Assembly: GCA_964489885.1 (NCBI GenBank)
Contig: CAZAZX010000005.1
Location: 1 to 64,000, forward strand
Length of the DNA: 64,000 bases
Direction of reading: 5' to 3'
Source of the DNA: CAKOTZ01 sp964489885
GTDB taxonomy: Bacteria > Bacillota > Clostridia > TANB77 > CAG-508
Part shown: piece by piece, positions 27,401-38,500 of the stretch
Numbering within the stretch: position 1 is the stretch's first letter
How the letters are laid out: each line of letters opens with the position of its first letter
Program-made: the position numbers and the translations under genes
Notes under the pieces: generated by a model
Told to the model about the DNA's origin: nothing
Databases searched by the model: none
The model's input: only the letters and a program-made list of their open reading frames with translations

Positions 27401-30066
27401 CTGTTGTATATGTTAATCCATCATATTCAAAAGCAACATCATATTTTCCAATTGGGACATTTTTAAATATATAAGCACCATCTTTGTCGGTATACACAGG
27501 ATTTACATCCACATTTGCTAACTCTGTCGTACCATATTTGTATAAACTTACTTTTATATTTTTTATTCCATCTTCTAATGAACCATCGTTTTTTGTTCCA
27601 ATAACATTATCAAAATTGCTCTCTTTGCCTGTTTGCACATCTTCCCAAACAACACCTGCTATTTTCATTGTAACTTTTATTGCATCATCATCATCATCGT
27701 CATCATCATCGTCATCATCGTCANNNNNNNNNNNNNNNNNNNNNNNNNNNNNNNNNNNNNNNNNNNNNNNNNNNNNNNNNNNNNNNNNNNNNNNNNNNNN
27801 NNNNNNNNNNNNNNNNNNNNNNNTGTAACTTTTATTGCATCATCATCATCATCGTCATCATCATCGTCATCATCGTCACCTGGCGTTGGTGTTGGTGTTG
27901 GAGTTGGTATTGGTTCATCATCATCGTCATCATCATCACCTGGAATAGGTATTGGCATTGGTGTTACTGGTGGCCATGTTGGAATTCTTGGTATTGGTGG
28001 TATTGTAGTTGTTGGTGGCTGTCTTGATGGTGGTGGTGTCAATGTTGGTGGTAATTTTATCGTTGTCTTTTCAATAACTGTTAATCCCACTTCAATTAAT
28101 TTTTGTGCTGGTGCTTCTGTTGGATGTGGAACTAATCTATAATTTGTAATTACAGTATGAGCATATAGATATCCATGTTGACATGGATATCTTGTAGTAT
28201 ATGTTTTTCCATCTAAGCCTCTTGTTGTTTCATTATGCCCACCAGAACATTGTGATTCATCATATTCTGGCTCCCAATTAACATTATAATAAGTTCCAGT
28301 CAATTCATAATATTCTCCTGTATAGTTTTTATCATAATATGTAACAACAAATTTTACCTTCTTCACACTTTTATTTTTAGAAGCATCTATTACAATATTA
28401 AATTCTTCATTTGGATATGGATAGCTATAAAATCCATCTAGTCCTTCTGCTCCATATTCTTCATCTCCGGCAGGTCTATCTTTTTTAGAGTCTTTATGCT
28501 CTTCATCATATGTAATCTTCCACGTTTTCTTGTCTATTTCTATATTATTTTGGTCATATAGTTTGATATCTTCTATTCCACCAAAATCAACCTTTGGTCT
28601 AGAACCATGTTGTGTATATCCTCTAACATAATCAATAGAAAGTGGCCCTGCTATATAAATTTCCTTTGAAATATCACCAGCAACAGTTAGATTTCCTGCT
28701 TCCCAAGAATCTTTAAATCCTCCAGCCTTATTTAGGCTTTCTTTATATTCTTTGAAATCCATTGCTTCTAATGCTAAATCATTTGGTTCAACTTTTTGAC
28801 CTACATTATGTTCTGTTGCCCATAATGCCTGTTGTACTTCACTGTGCCCATCAGTATTTTCTTGCCAATATGATAAGATATATGCTAAATCATATTTATC
28901 ATTTATACCAGCTGTTTTTTTTGCTATTCTATTATACTTAACGGCTGTTTTACTTGTTGTTCCTGGTGTTCCAACTGGTACTGGAATTTCCTTCAAATCA
29001 GTTTCCCTTATATATGGTATTCCAAACACAACACTTGATCCACTACCAGGGAATGCACCACCATGCTCCATACATAATAATTTTAAAATACTATTAAAAT
29101 CCTCATAAAATGTATATTCAGGAATTCCTTCTTCTGCTTTAGTTTCACTTTCTACCTTTGTTGTTTCTTCAATTTCTTTATTATTTGCCTTTGTTTCATT
29201 ATCTGATACTTCTTTATAATCTGCTGCTTCTTTTTCATCTAATTTAATTTTAGCGTCAGCTTTTTCCCTTATGTATTTTTCTCTATTTTCATATAGTTTT
29301 TTATATTCATCTTCTGTAATTTTGCCTTCTTCTTTCATTTTGCCAATATCTTCAAAGGTATATTCATCTGGATAATATTCCTTTCCGCCAGCAGTTACAC
29401 TATTATATTCTAGCTTAACCCTTTTTCCATCATCATTGCACTCCTCTAGTTCCATCTTACCATCTTTTTTAGTGTTTGTAACAACCGTACCACTTGACCC
29501 GAGTAGTTCCTTTAAATCCTTCAATATCAGCCGTATTAACATCTTTCAATTCCTGTATTGACAATTTTACATCATTTTCTTGCAATTTTTTAACATATCT
29601 TACTCTTGCATTCCATAATTCATCTGCCTGTTCTTGTGTAATTTTACCCGCATTTCTGAAAGTTTCTATTCCAGTTAAATCAATTTTATCTGCATAATAA
29701 ATTTTGCCATTAACTTCAACACCTTCTACCTCTATCTGTTTTTCGTTTCCATTTTTATCTGTTACTGTTTTATAAGTTACTGGCGTTTTTGTTGATTTAT
29801 CAGATGAATCAGTATTATCAATATTGTTGTTATTTGTATTATTTTCTTGATTATCCTCGTTTTTGCTATCCGAAGTAAGTTCATTTAAAACTTCATTATT
29901 ATCTCTAAGTATTTCCTCAAGAGTTTGACCGATGTTCAGCATTAGGATCAGGTTTGATTAAATTATTAAAGGTTCCCAGTTCTTTAATATCTGCATAACT
30001 AACAGCAAATAATGTTCCAAACACTATTGATGTAATTAAAACTACCGCTATTATTTTATCTTTCAT
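24483..30066 (-). CDS. Giant surface protein A2: thioester-type adhesin, two +1 shifts at CGG and an N gap
   Basis: Paralogue of A1, about 1808 residues once two single-base shifts (29930-29932 and 29499-29501) and the artificial gap are removed; the length is then exactly divisible by three. The start at 30066 has AAGGAGGTGAATTAGT upstream and a signal peptide (KDKIIAVVLITSIVFGTLFAVSYA). An extra helical N-terminal region of about 250 residues precedes the thioester-type head with Cys in LLCMEHGGAFPG and Gln in EVQQALWATEHN. A Pro/Asp linker holds the scaffold gap. Two SdrD_B-like domains (KIAGVVWED, SLNGKVWED) and TPPTGANKS plus a membrane segment and KRKILGK follow. It is the second gene of the B2-A2 unit. 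Confidence 0.78.
27669..27723. repeat. 55-bp copy left of the scaffold gap
   Basis: Identical to 27824-27878. Encodes the junction AIKVT preceded by the poly-Asp run on the minus strand. Likely an assembly overlap present twice. Confidence 0.85.
27724..27823. other. Scaffold gap of exactly 100 N
   Basis: A 100-N placeholder flanked by two identical 55-base sequences. Collapsing the copies and the gap gives continuous poly-Asp, AIKVT, then MKIAGVVWED, matching GIKLTMKIAGIVWED in A1 and staying in frame. Confidence 0.95.
27824..27932 (-). repeat. GAT/GAC trinucleotide microsatellite encoding poly-Asp linker
   Basis: Runs of GAT and GAC codons encode blocks of 13 and 7 Asp separated by a PTPTPTPT stretch. 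A1 has a shorter version at 17221-17295. Trinucleotide slippage would change linker length without breaking the frame. Confidence 0.8.
29499..29501 (-). other. CGG frame-break site 2 in A2
   Basis: Minus-strand context ACT CGG GTC AAG. Skipping C gives ACT GGG TCA AGT GGT (TGSSG) and joins the two long frames. Confidence 0.8.
29930..29932 (-). other. CGG frame-break site 1 in A2
   Basis: Minus-strand context CAT CGG TCA AAC. Skipping C gives CAT GGT CAA ACT CTT (HGQTL) and links the signal peptide to the rest of the protein. Confidence 0.8.
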
Positions 30067-30080
30067 ACTAATTCACCTCC

Positions 30081-33000
30081 TTAATCATAGTAATTGTCTT
30101 TTCTTTTCTTCAGTACATAAACTACCACTGCTAATATCACTAATGCTACTAATATTAAACAAGTATATGTTACTGCACTACCAGTTTTTATTGTAATTAC
30201 TAAATCGGCTGAGCTTATATCATCTTCACCTTGAGCTTGATTTTTAGGTGTTGAGTTTTTATCTTTTAATCCCAAATCATTGAAATCTTCACTTATTTCA
30301 GCTAGGTTATTAATTATAATACTGCCTGTATCTGCTAATTGTTTTGTTAATACCAAACTTACTTCCTTAGTTTCTCCTGGATTAATTACAGTTTCTGCAA
30401 GTTTTGTATTATAAAGATTTCCATCATTTCCTGCATACCAATTTGGATTCAAGTTTGAATTAAATTTCATTTGAGATGGCATATAATCCACAATACTCTT
30501 TGCATAACCTGCAACATTTCCATTATTCGTTACTTTTATTTTATATTCTGCAATAATTGTTGATCCAATCATTCTCTTTGATGTTATATCTGCTTTACCA
30601 ATTTTTGCATCAGAATAATTATATGTTTTTACTCCTTCTTTATTTTGTACTGTTATTTTTGAAATATATTTATCTAATTTCAAGTCAAATTGTTTTGTAT
30701 TAATCAAGCCCATATCTATATTTGCAAAACTTGAATTACTTAATTTAATTGTATCTGATATAGCCGCAAGTTTTTCTTCTCCATCTAGGGTAACTTTAGC
30801 AGAAATTACATCTGAATTTATATTTGTAGCTACACCCTCTTTTTGATATTCTGTTACAGCATAAATTTCAGTATTATAATAGAAAATTACTGTATAATTT
30901 CCTTTTTCAAGGTTATCAAACACATAAGTTCCATCACTTGCTGTAGTTGTTCTTTTTTCTATTCCAGAGTCCTTATCTTTTACAACTTCACCTGAATTTG
31001 CATCTGTCAAAATAACTGTTATTCCTTCTAATAATTGTTCTCCGTTGTCTCTCATTCCATTTGAATTTGCATCAACCCATGCAGTTCCTCTTATTCTAAA
31101 TGTTTTTTCTAAATTTGTATTAGAGTTAGCTCCATTTCCTTTGTTTCCACTGCCATTTCCGCCACTACCATTATTAGTATTATCGTTATTGTCTTCATCA
31201 CTTGGATTGTCCTTTGTTGGATTTTGTTCAATACGTGTTGTTAATACCTCTGTTTTAACTTTATCTGAATTTGATCCCTCAACAGTAGCATAGTTTTCAA
31301 TTTTAACCTCATCTAAATTATTTGGTATATCCTTAGCTATTGTTTCTATGTTTAAAGTTATTTCTTCGCCTGGTTGAATATTTGTTGTAAAATGAACCGT
31401 ATTGTCATTTTCCTTTAAACTTAATATTGAATCACCTGTTTTTGTAGCATAGTCTCCTTTTACAAAATTTAATTCTTTTGGTAATATGTCTTCAAATTTA
31501 ACATCTCCTGCTGTAGCTTTTCCAGTGTTTTTAATCTTAATAGTATATTTTATGTTTTCTCCTTCTTTTACATATTCTGTTGCTGCATCATTCGAAATTG
31601 AAACTTGTAAGTTAGGTTTTGCCAAAGTGTTAATAACTTTAGCTGATGTAAATTTTTCTCCATTATCTGCTGTTACAGTTGTTTGTGTTGAAATTTCTTT
31701 TTCGTATTTTGAAAATTCTAATCTTTCAACTGTTCCAACAAATTTTATTTTTTTGGTTTGATTTGGACTCATTGTTCCCAGATTCCAACTTACAGTATTA
31801 CTACTTTCATTAAATGTAGCATCTGAATCCTTTTCCCATTTTTTTGTTGATTCATCATATTTTAATATGTATGCCTCTTTAAACTCAACTCCATCTGGGA
31901 CTACCTTTTCAGCAGTAACTCCATTTAATTCATTTTTGCTTATGTTTTTTATTTCTGTAGTATAGGAAATTTCTTGGTTTTCTTTTAACATTTCTACTCT
32001 ATCAACACTAGATGTTTCTTCAACCTTAAATGCTGATGATTTTAATTTTATTTTATCTGAAGAATTTTTATATGGATTTCCTAAGTTACTTGCGAATACT
32101 GCAATATCATTCTGTGTTTCTATTTCTGGCATTCCGTGAAACTTCAGTTTTTGAAATTACTTCAGCACTTCCATCTGCTTGTATATCCCCTAATTGTTCT
32201 AAATAATATTTTCCTGTATTCTCATCATAATAAACTTCACCATCATAATATTCTTCTATATTGTCTGGAACATTTTCTACAAGTAAATATACATCTTCAA
32301 TATCTATTTTTTCAACGTCTATTTTACCAACGTTAATATCGATATATTCCCTATTTGTTCCTTCTTCAATTTTAGTTTGAGGATACACATAACCACTTGA
32401 AACTTCACCATAATCTCCTGAACCTTTTTGATATATAGCATATTTTGTGTATTTAGGTATATATTCTCTTATAACAACATCTTCAAGTGGAATTGAACCT
32501 GTATTGCTTACTAAAATTTTTAATTGTATAATTTCTCCTTCTGCGACAGTATCTGTTTTTTTGTGTGAGTATAGGACTTGAGCTACATCAAGTTTTGGTC
32601 CTTCTCCTGTTGTTAATCCAACTGTATCTGCAATTACAGTTTCTTCTCTTATGCCGACTTCTGTGTTGTTTTCAAATGTTGCACCAAATGCACCATATAG
32701 ACTATTTCCATATTCCAAATTAGCTGGGACTTCAAAATCATAAGAAAAATCTAAAGCTTCCCCTGTTTCCATCTGATATCCATTTAGGATAATCATATAT
32801 GACTTAACTTGTGATAAATCTAATGGTTCTAGTGTCCATGCATTATTTGAATCTGACAAATCATTTGTTGCCTCACCATTTTCAGAATAGTAAATTGTAA
32901 CCTTATCATTTTCTATTCCATTTGCACTAATTTTAGACTTTAATACTGTATTAACAGTTGTTCCTAAATCATCACCAGAGTTTATGTTTTTGTTTCCTTT

Positions 33001-35352
33001 AAAAGGAACTCTACCTATTGCAACAATGTTATCACAAGTATTTCCAGTGTTATTAACAAGTTTTAAATCCATTTTGTCATTTCTAGATTTCGAATAAATT
33101 TCAATTTTATCTGTAACTGTTCCTTGTTTTACTGAAGTTACTGTTTTACCTGTATCTTCATAATTTGAAATATTACTTACTGCTATCATTCCAACTGGTG
33201 CTGAATACGTTATTTTTTCTTCTGATTCACCTAACAATTGTTCTCCAACAATTGCACTATTTGTATAACTAATTGCATTTGGGTTTGAATAATAAAGCTT
33301 AATTGTATCTTCCTTACTTGGTGTTAATAATTTTGCTTTAATATTTGTGTTTAATACAATGTTTGTACCTTTTGAGAATTTACCAGTACTAAATCCATTT
33401 TGACTTCCTACTAATGTAATTCTTAAAAATAATTTTCCATCTTGATTTATTTTTTCAATATTTGATATCTGCAAACTATCATCAAATAAAACATTTGCTG
33501 ATTTTACATCTATGTCTTCAATATACTCAGGTAGTTCAACTAAAAATGTTGGATTTATGTATAAATCAGATTCTTTTCTATTATTATCAAGTTCAATTTT
33601 GATTTCAACATTTTCATTTGTAACCAAAGTTGACAATGTTGTTTTGTCTAACACAATATTAGCATTTGTAGAAGTTTCTTCTAAATTTATACTTAAAGTT
33701 CCTTCAGATATTGTATTAAAATTATCTCCTTGTATTTGCACTAGGTTTTCTTTTTCTTCTATACTATTAAACATTCTAAATTGTTCGTAAGTATATGGTA
33801 TATCTGGCTCGATTACTTTTATATGTTCTATATATAGTGAGCCTTCATTAATTGGTTTTGATGTTTCCATTATAATTTTCTCTACTTGTTCAGGATATGT
33901 TAGTACATAATTTCCAAGTTTATCAATTTCTGTGTCCTTATTTATAATTGAAATTAAATCTCCATTTTGATTAAATATGTTTATTGTTCCATCAGTTCCA
34001 AGTATTTTTTCAAAATTTTCTTTGCTAATAATTGTTGTTGCATAATGTGTATAACTATTTAACAAATCAGATGTTAAATACATATTCCCACTTAGGTCTT
34101 TGAAATATTCTGATCTATCTTCTACTCTTATTTTATCAATTATATCTTTACTTGTAATATCCACTTTCCATTGACTTTGATAATATGTTTCATAAGTTTT
34201 TTGTTCCATTTGTGTGTTTGCATATATTTTTCCCTTATTTATATTTGGAAATTTAGTACTTAATTCTAAATCAAGTGGTTTCCCAAATTCTTCATTTAAA
34301 AAAAACTGATTTTGATTTACTGTGCTAACTTCTTTCTCTCCTTCGCCTGAATATAAAATCGTTTTTGCTTCTATATTAGAAAACAATGTTGGAAATTCTA
34401 ATATATTATTTTGAGGGTAAATATATGTAATTAAATATTCATCTTGTCCATTTGCAGTTTTTACATTTTCATCTTTCTTTTGATTTTCTATTTTTATTGA
34501 TATTGTAGCATCGTCTTGATTATATTCTATCTGATTTTCTCTATACTTCACATCATTTTCATCTTGTCCATTTGTCATTTGTGTTATTTTTGGTATTATT
34601 TTAATTCTTTCTGGTTTTACTCCATTTATTTCTGGAACCTTAGCTGTTATTTTTGTTTCCTTTATAGGTAAATTGTTATTATCTTTTGTTGAATTTAATT
34701 TTGCATCTATTTGAATTAATTTTTTATTTTCGCCATTTACATTATATGTAAAGCATGATTTTAAGCTTTGTTGTAAATATAATTCTGTTTGTCCTGTAAT
34801 TTTTACATTTAATGTTATATCTTTTTCTATGACTTGCACTTCGCCCTTATTGTTGACATATACTGCTTTTAATATTACTTTGCTATCTTTATTTAATGAT
34901 GATAAATCAACATTTTCCTCTAATTTTGTAGCTATTTTAGCAGTTATAAAATAATAATTTTCATCCAATTGCTTTAAAAATATTTGATTTTCAGTTGCGC
35001 TTTGTACAATTTGTCCATCATCTACAATTTCATCAATTGTATAATTTTTATCTTCAAATTCAATAACTGCATCTTTTAAATACCCTTCTTTTACAGAAAA
35101 ATTGATATACATATTTTGTTTGTCATCATTAATGTTGTATGTTAAATAATGTGTATTTTCATTATTCTGATTAAAAAATGCATCAAATTTAACATTTTTA
35201 TTTAAAGTGTCTTCTGTTTGATCATTTAAATTTATATTTTCAGCAACTGCCATAACTTCTTGACACATTATTATTAAATCGCCTGACAGCATTGATATTA
35301 TTATTAATATTGAAATTAATGCATTTATTATTCTTTTCTTTTTTGTATACAT
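30081..35352 (-). CDS. Giant surface protein B2: DUF11-like repeats, +1 shift at CGG
   Basis: Paralogue of B1, about 1756 residues when the frame is restored. The ATG at 35352 is chosen because GGGAGGAATTGAT precedes it. The signal segment is KKKRIINALISILIIISMLSG. The frame breaks after EVISKTEVS at an in-frame CGG (32134-32136). Skipping C yields GMPEIETQ, aligning with TMPEIKT in B1 and KTPEIDI in B3. DUF11-like domains (TEIKNISKNELNGVTAEKVV, KPNLQVSISND), a Gly/Asn linker and an SdrD_B-like domain (IRGTAWVDANSNG) follow. The end is VITIKTG, a membrane segment and LKKRKDNYYD. First gene of the B2-A2 unit, 14 bases before A2. Confidence 0.8.
32134..32136 (-). other. CGG frame-break site in B2
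   Basis: Minus-strand context TCA CGG AAT GCC. Skipping C gives TCA GGA ATG CCA GAA (SGMPE), at the position aligned with KTMPE in B1. Confidence 0.85.
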
Positions 35353-35484
35353 ATCAATTCCTCCCATATCTGTAATGACTTTTTTATAATTAAAATAGAA
35401 AATTTAATTAATAGTAAATATTGAACAATAAATAATATTTATCATTTACTCTTCATTATTTATTATCAAATATATTGGGTTTTC

Positions 35485-35514
35485 CCACAGTTAGCCTTTA
35501 TAGGCTAACTGTGG
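35485..35514. terminator. Stem-loop after A3
   Basis: Perfect 12-bp stem, CCACAGTTAGCC with GGCTAACTGTGG, and a TTTATA loop just beyond the A3 stop. There is no clear T-run on the minus-strand side, so termination efficiency is uncertain. Confidence 0.6.
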
Positions 35515-35526
35515 CTTTCCCAAATT

Positions 35527-38500
35527 TTATTTTTTGTCTAAAACCTTCTTTTTGATTAATATAATTCCTGTTGCTAATATTACTAAAACTACAGTTGCTA
35601 GTACAAAGTAGAATGCTTTGTTTTTTCCAGTAGGTGGTGTAATTATGATTTGTTCTGTTACATCTGCATCATATTCTAGTGGTAATACAAGATCATCAGG
35701 GTTACTATCTCTTACATCAGGATCTTGATTTCCAGGTATTGCATCCATATCTCTTCTACCTGCTGTATTTGTCAATTGTATTATTTCTGCAACATTTCTA
35801 TAAGCTAGTGTATCTTCTTTATCATCTGGAGAGAAGGTTTTTAGCAATGTTAAATCTACATAAGCAGTGTCACCTGGTTTTAATTCTGGTTTTAAATGAC
35901 CTTCATTATCTTTTAAATTTTCTGTAACAATAACTTGAGTTATTGGTTTAATGTTTTCTTTGATTTTACTTTGTCCTATTTTAGATTGAACTATATTTAA
36001 GCTTGGATTTAAGTATCCTATTTTTTTCATGTTTTGAATTACACTTAAATTTCTTGTTTTTGCATCTTCTAATGATACAGTTGAATTAGGTTTTTTACTG
36101 TCTTCAAAAATCTTTTTAAACTCATCCTCATGTTCCCTAACATAGTTCTCACCATATATTTCCACTTGTTGGTCTCTAAAATCTTTATAGTTTGTTGCAT
36201 CTGTATTATATTTATCTGAACCGTTTTTAAAGTCATCAATTTTTTCAATTAACTCCCAGTCTTTACTATTTTCTTTTCTAAACACCAAACTATTATCTAC
36301 ATAGTCAATAATTTTATCGACTTTAGTTGTAACAATTTTATCTCTATTTTTGTCAACTCTACCTTGATAGTATGCTACTCCAAGACTTGGATCAGCTTCA
36401 TCTGCTGGAAGCTCTCCTTCTGTCTTACCTATGTAGTCTATGTCACTATTATTAGTAATCGTTATTCTAAAATCTATTTGAATAGTTGTTCCTTGCATCT
36501 CTTCCTCGTCCATATATATGTGAACTCTTCCCTGTTTTTCTGATGCATCTGTTAATTTATTTTTATAAGTATATTTAATTGTTTGTCTCTTGTATGCAAA
36601 ACCATCATCCTCAGTTTTCCTAATATGTACCCAGTTAACATTTTTATTTTGTCCATTTGCTGTATCTACTAATACTTGATTACTTGAAGTTGTAATTTTT
36701 ATTCCAGTAATTTCTTTCTTAAGTTCTATTCTTGTCTCTGGTCTTTCTTCCAATCCAAAGTCAACATTTGGAATATTGTAGTACAATTTCTCAATACCCT
36801 CTGAACGAATTGTATTATATTCTCCTTCGATATTAAATCTTGCAGTATCTGCAAACATCCAAGTATTGTCTCTTAGTTCTTTATGTTTTGTTTCATCATA
36901 ATAATTTCTTTGATCATCATATTCGTTTTTACTCTCTCTTCTATCAAATGAAGCTAAAACCTCTGCTTTATCATTTTCTATTGTACGAGAATAATCTATA
37001 ACTTTTCTTCTTCTTGTTGCATCATCTTTCGCATCTGACATATGATCATAATTTTGAGTTGTACTTTCTAAGTTATACCAGAAATTTTCAATATTTTGTC
37101 CCTGTTGATATGTAGTAGATTTATAATCTTGTCCATTATATGAAACTTTGTTTTCGCCTTCTCCATCTTTATTAACTCCAATACCTGATAGATAATCATT
37201 ATCATTATCATTATTCATTGTTTCATTTGCTAAATATGTTCTTGGTGTATCACCATATATAAACCTTACTATATAGTTACCAGCAACAAAGTTGTAGAAT
37301 TTATATTCTCCTCTTCCTAGTTTGCTTAAAACTTCATCATCTAGTACATCTTCTTCTTTTACATTATCATTTGTTCCACTTAATATAACATCTTTGTTTC
37401 CACCATTAATAACTCTTTTGAAAGTATCCTTATTTGAAGAATTGATTTTTGGATTTGGTCTTGTGTACATTTCCTTCCATACATATTCGTATTCTTCTCC
37501 AGTTTCTGGGTTGTCTATTTTTTCTATAAGTTGTACTCTTACACCTGAGATAACATCTTCTGAAACTTGTCTTATACCATCACCAATCCTTTGACCAGTT
37601 CCTAGTACCTTGTCTCTTGCATCATCCCATACAATTCCGCCTATTGTTCTACCATTATTTTGTTCATCATCTTCGTATAGTTTAACTGTTAATACAGGTG
37701 CTTCATCAGTGTCATCTTCATAATCATCAGTAATAAATGGAATTGTGTTTGTAGGTTCAGAATCTTTATCAATTAGTCCTTCTGGTATTTCTTTATCTGG
37801 AGAGCCAACTTCAAATGTTGAATAATTGCTTATTTCAAAGATATTTCTCTTATCACCTAGCATAATTCCGCCATTGCTATCTTTGTCCACTTCATAAGTA
37901 ACATAAATATATAATTCCTCGCCTGCTTTTAACATTAGGTCTTTTAAACTTGTTGTATATTGTATTTTATAACCCGCCTGTACATCTGCATCATGTTCAC
38001 TTAAATCACTCCAAATAATTCTGTCTCTTTCTCCAAAACTTGTTACATAGTATGATTGTTCTGCAACCATTGTTGGCCATTGATTTCCATTTGAATCTTG
38101 AATTTCCAAATAGGTATCATCTTTAACCAAATTATATGTATCATCATAGAAGTTCTTTAATTCATTTACTGTAGCACAATTTAAAATTGCTTCATTCTTT
38201 ATAGTAATTTTATATTGTACAAATAATTTTTCTTCATCATCTTTTGTTTTTATTGATTTTATATTATTTATCTCTACTGATTTGTCATCACCATTTCTGT
38301 CTAATTTATTTAAATCATTAAATTGATAATCTGAAATTCTAAATTCATGATCTGCCTTATATAATTCACGAGTATATGCAAATCCTCTATAAGTAGGTGT
38401 TTCCATTAACCTTGCATCATATAAACCTAAATCTCCTCTTTGGATATATTGATATGTTTCTTCTTTATGGTTTATCGTAGTTGTTGCATTCATTACATCT

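Noticed and set aside
27669..27932. CRISPR-like short repeats
   Set aside because: The repeats are a GAT/GAC trinucleotide run inside a coding frame, with no spacers.
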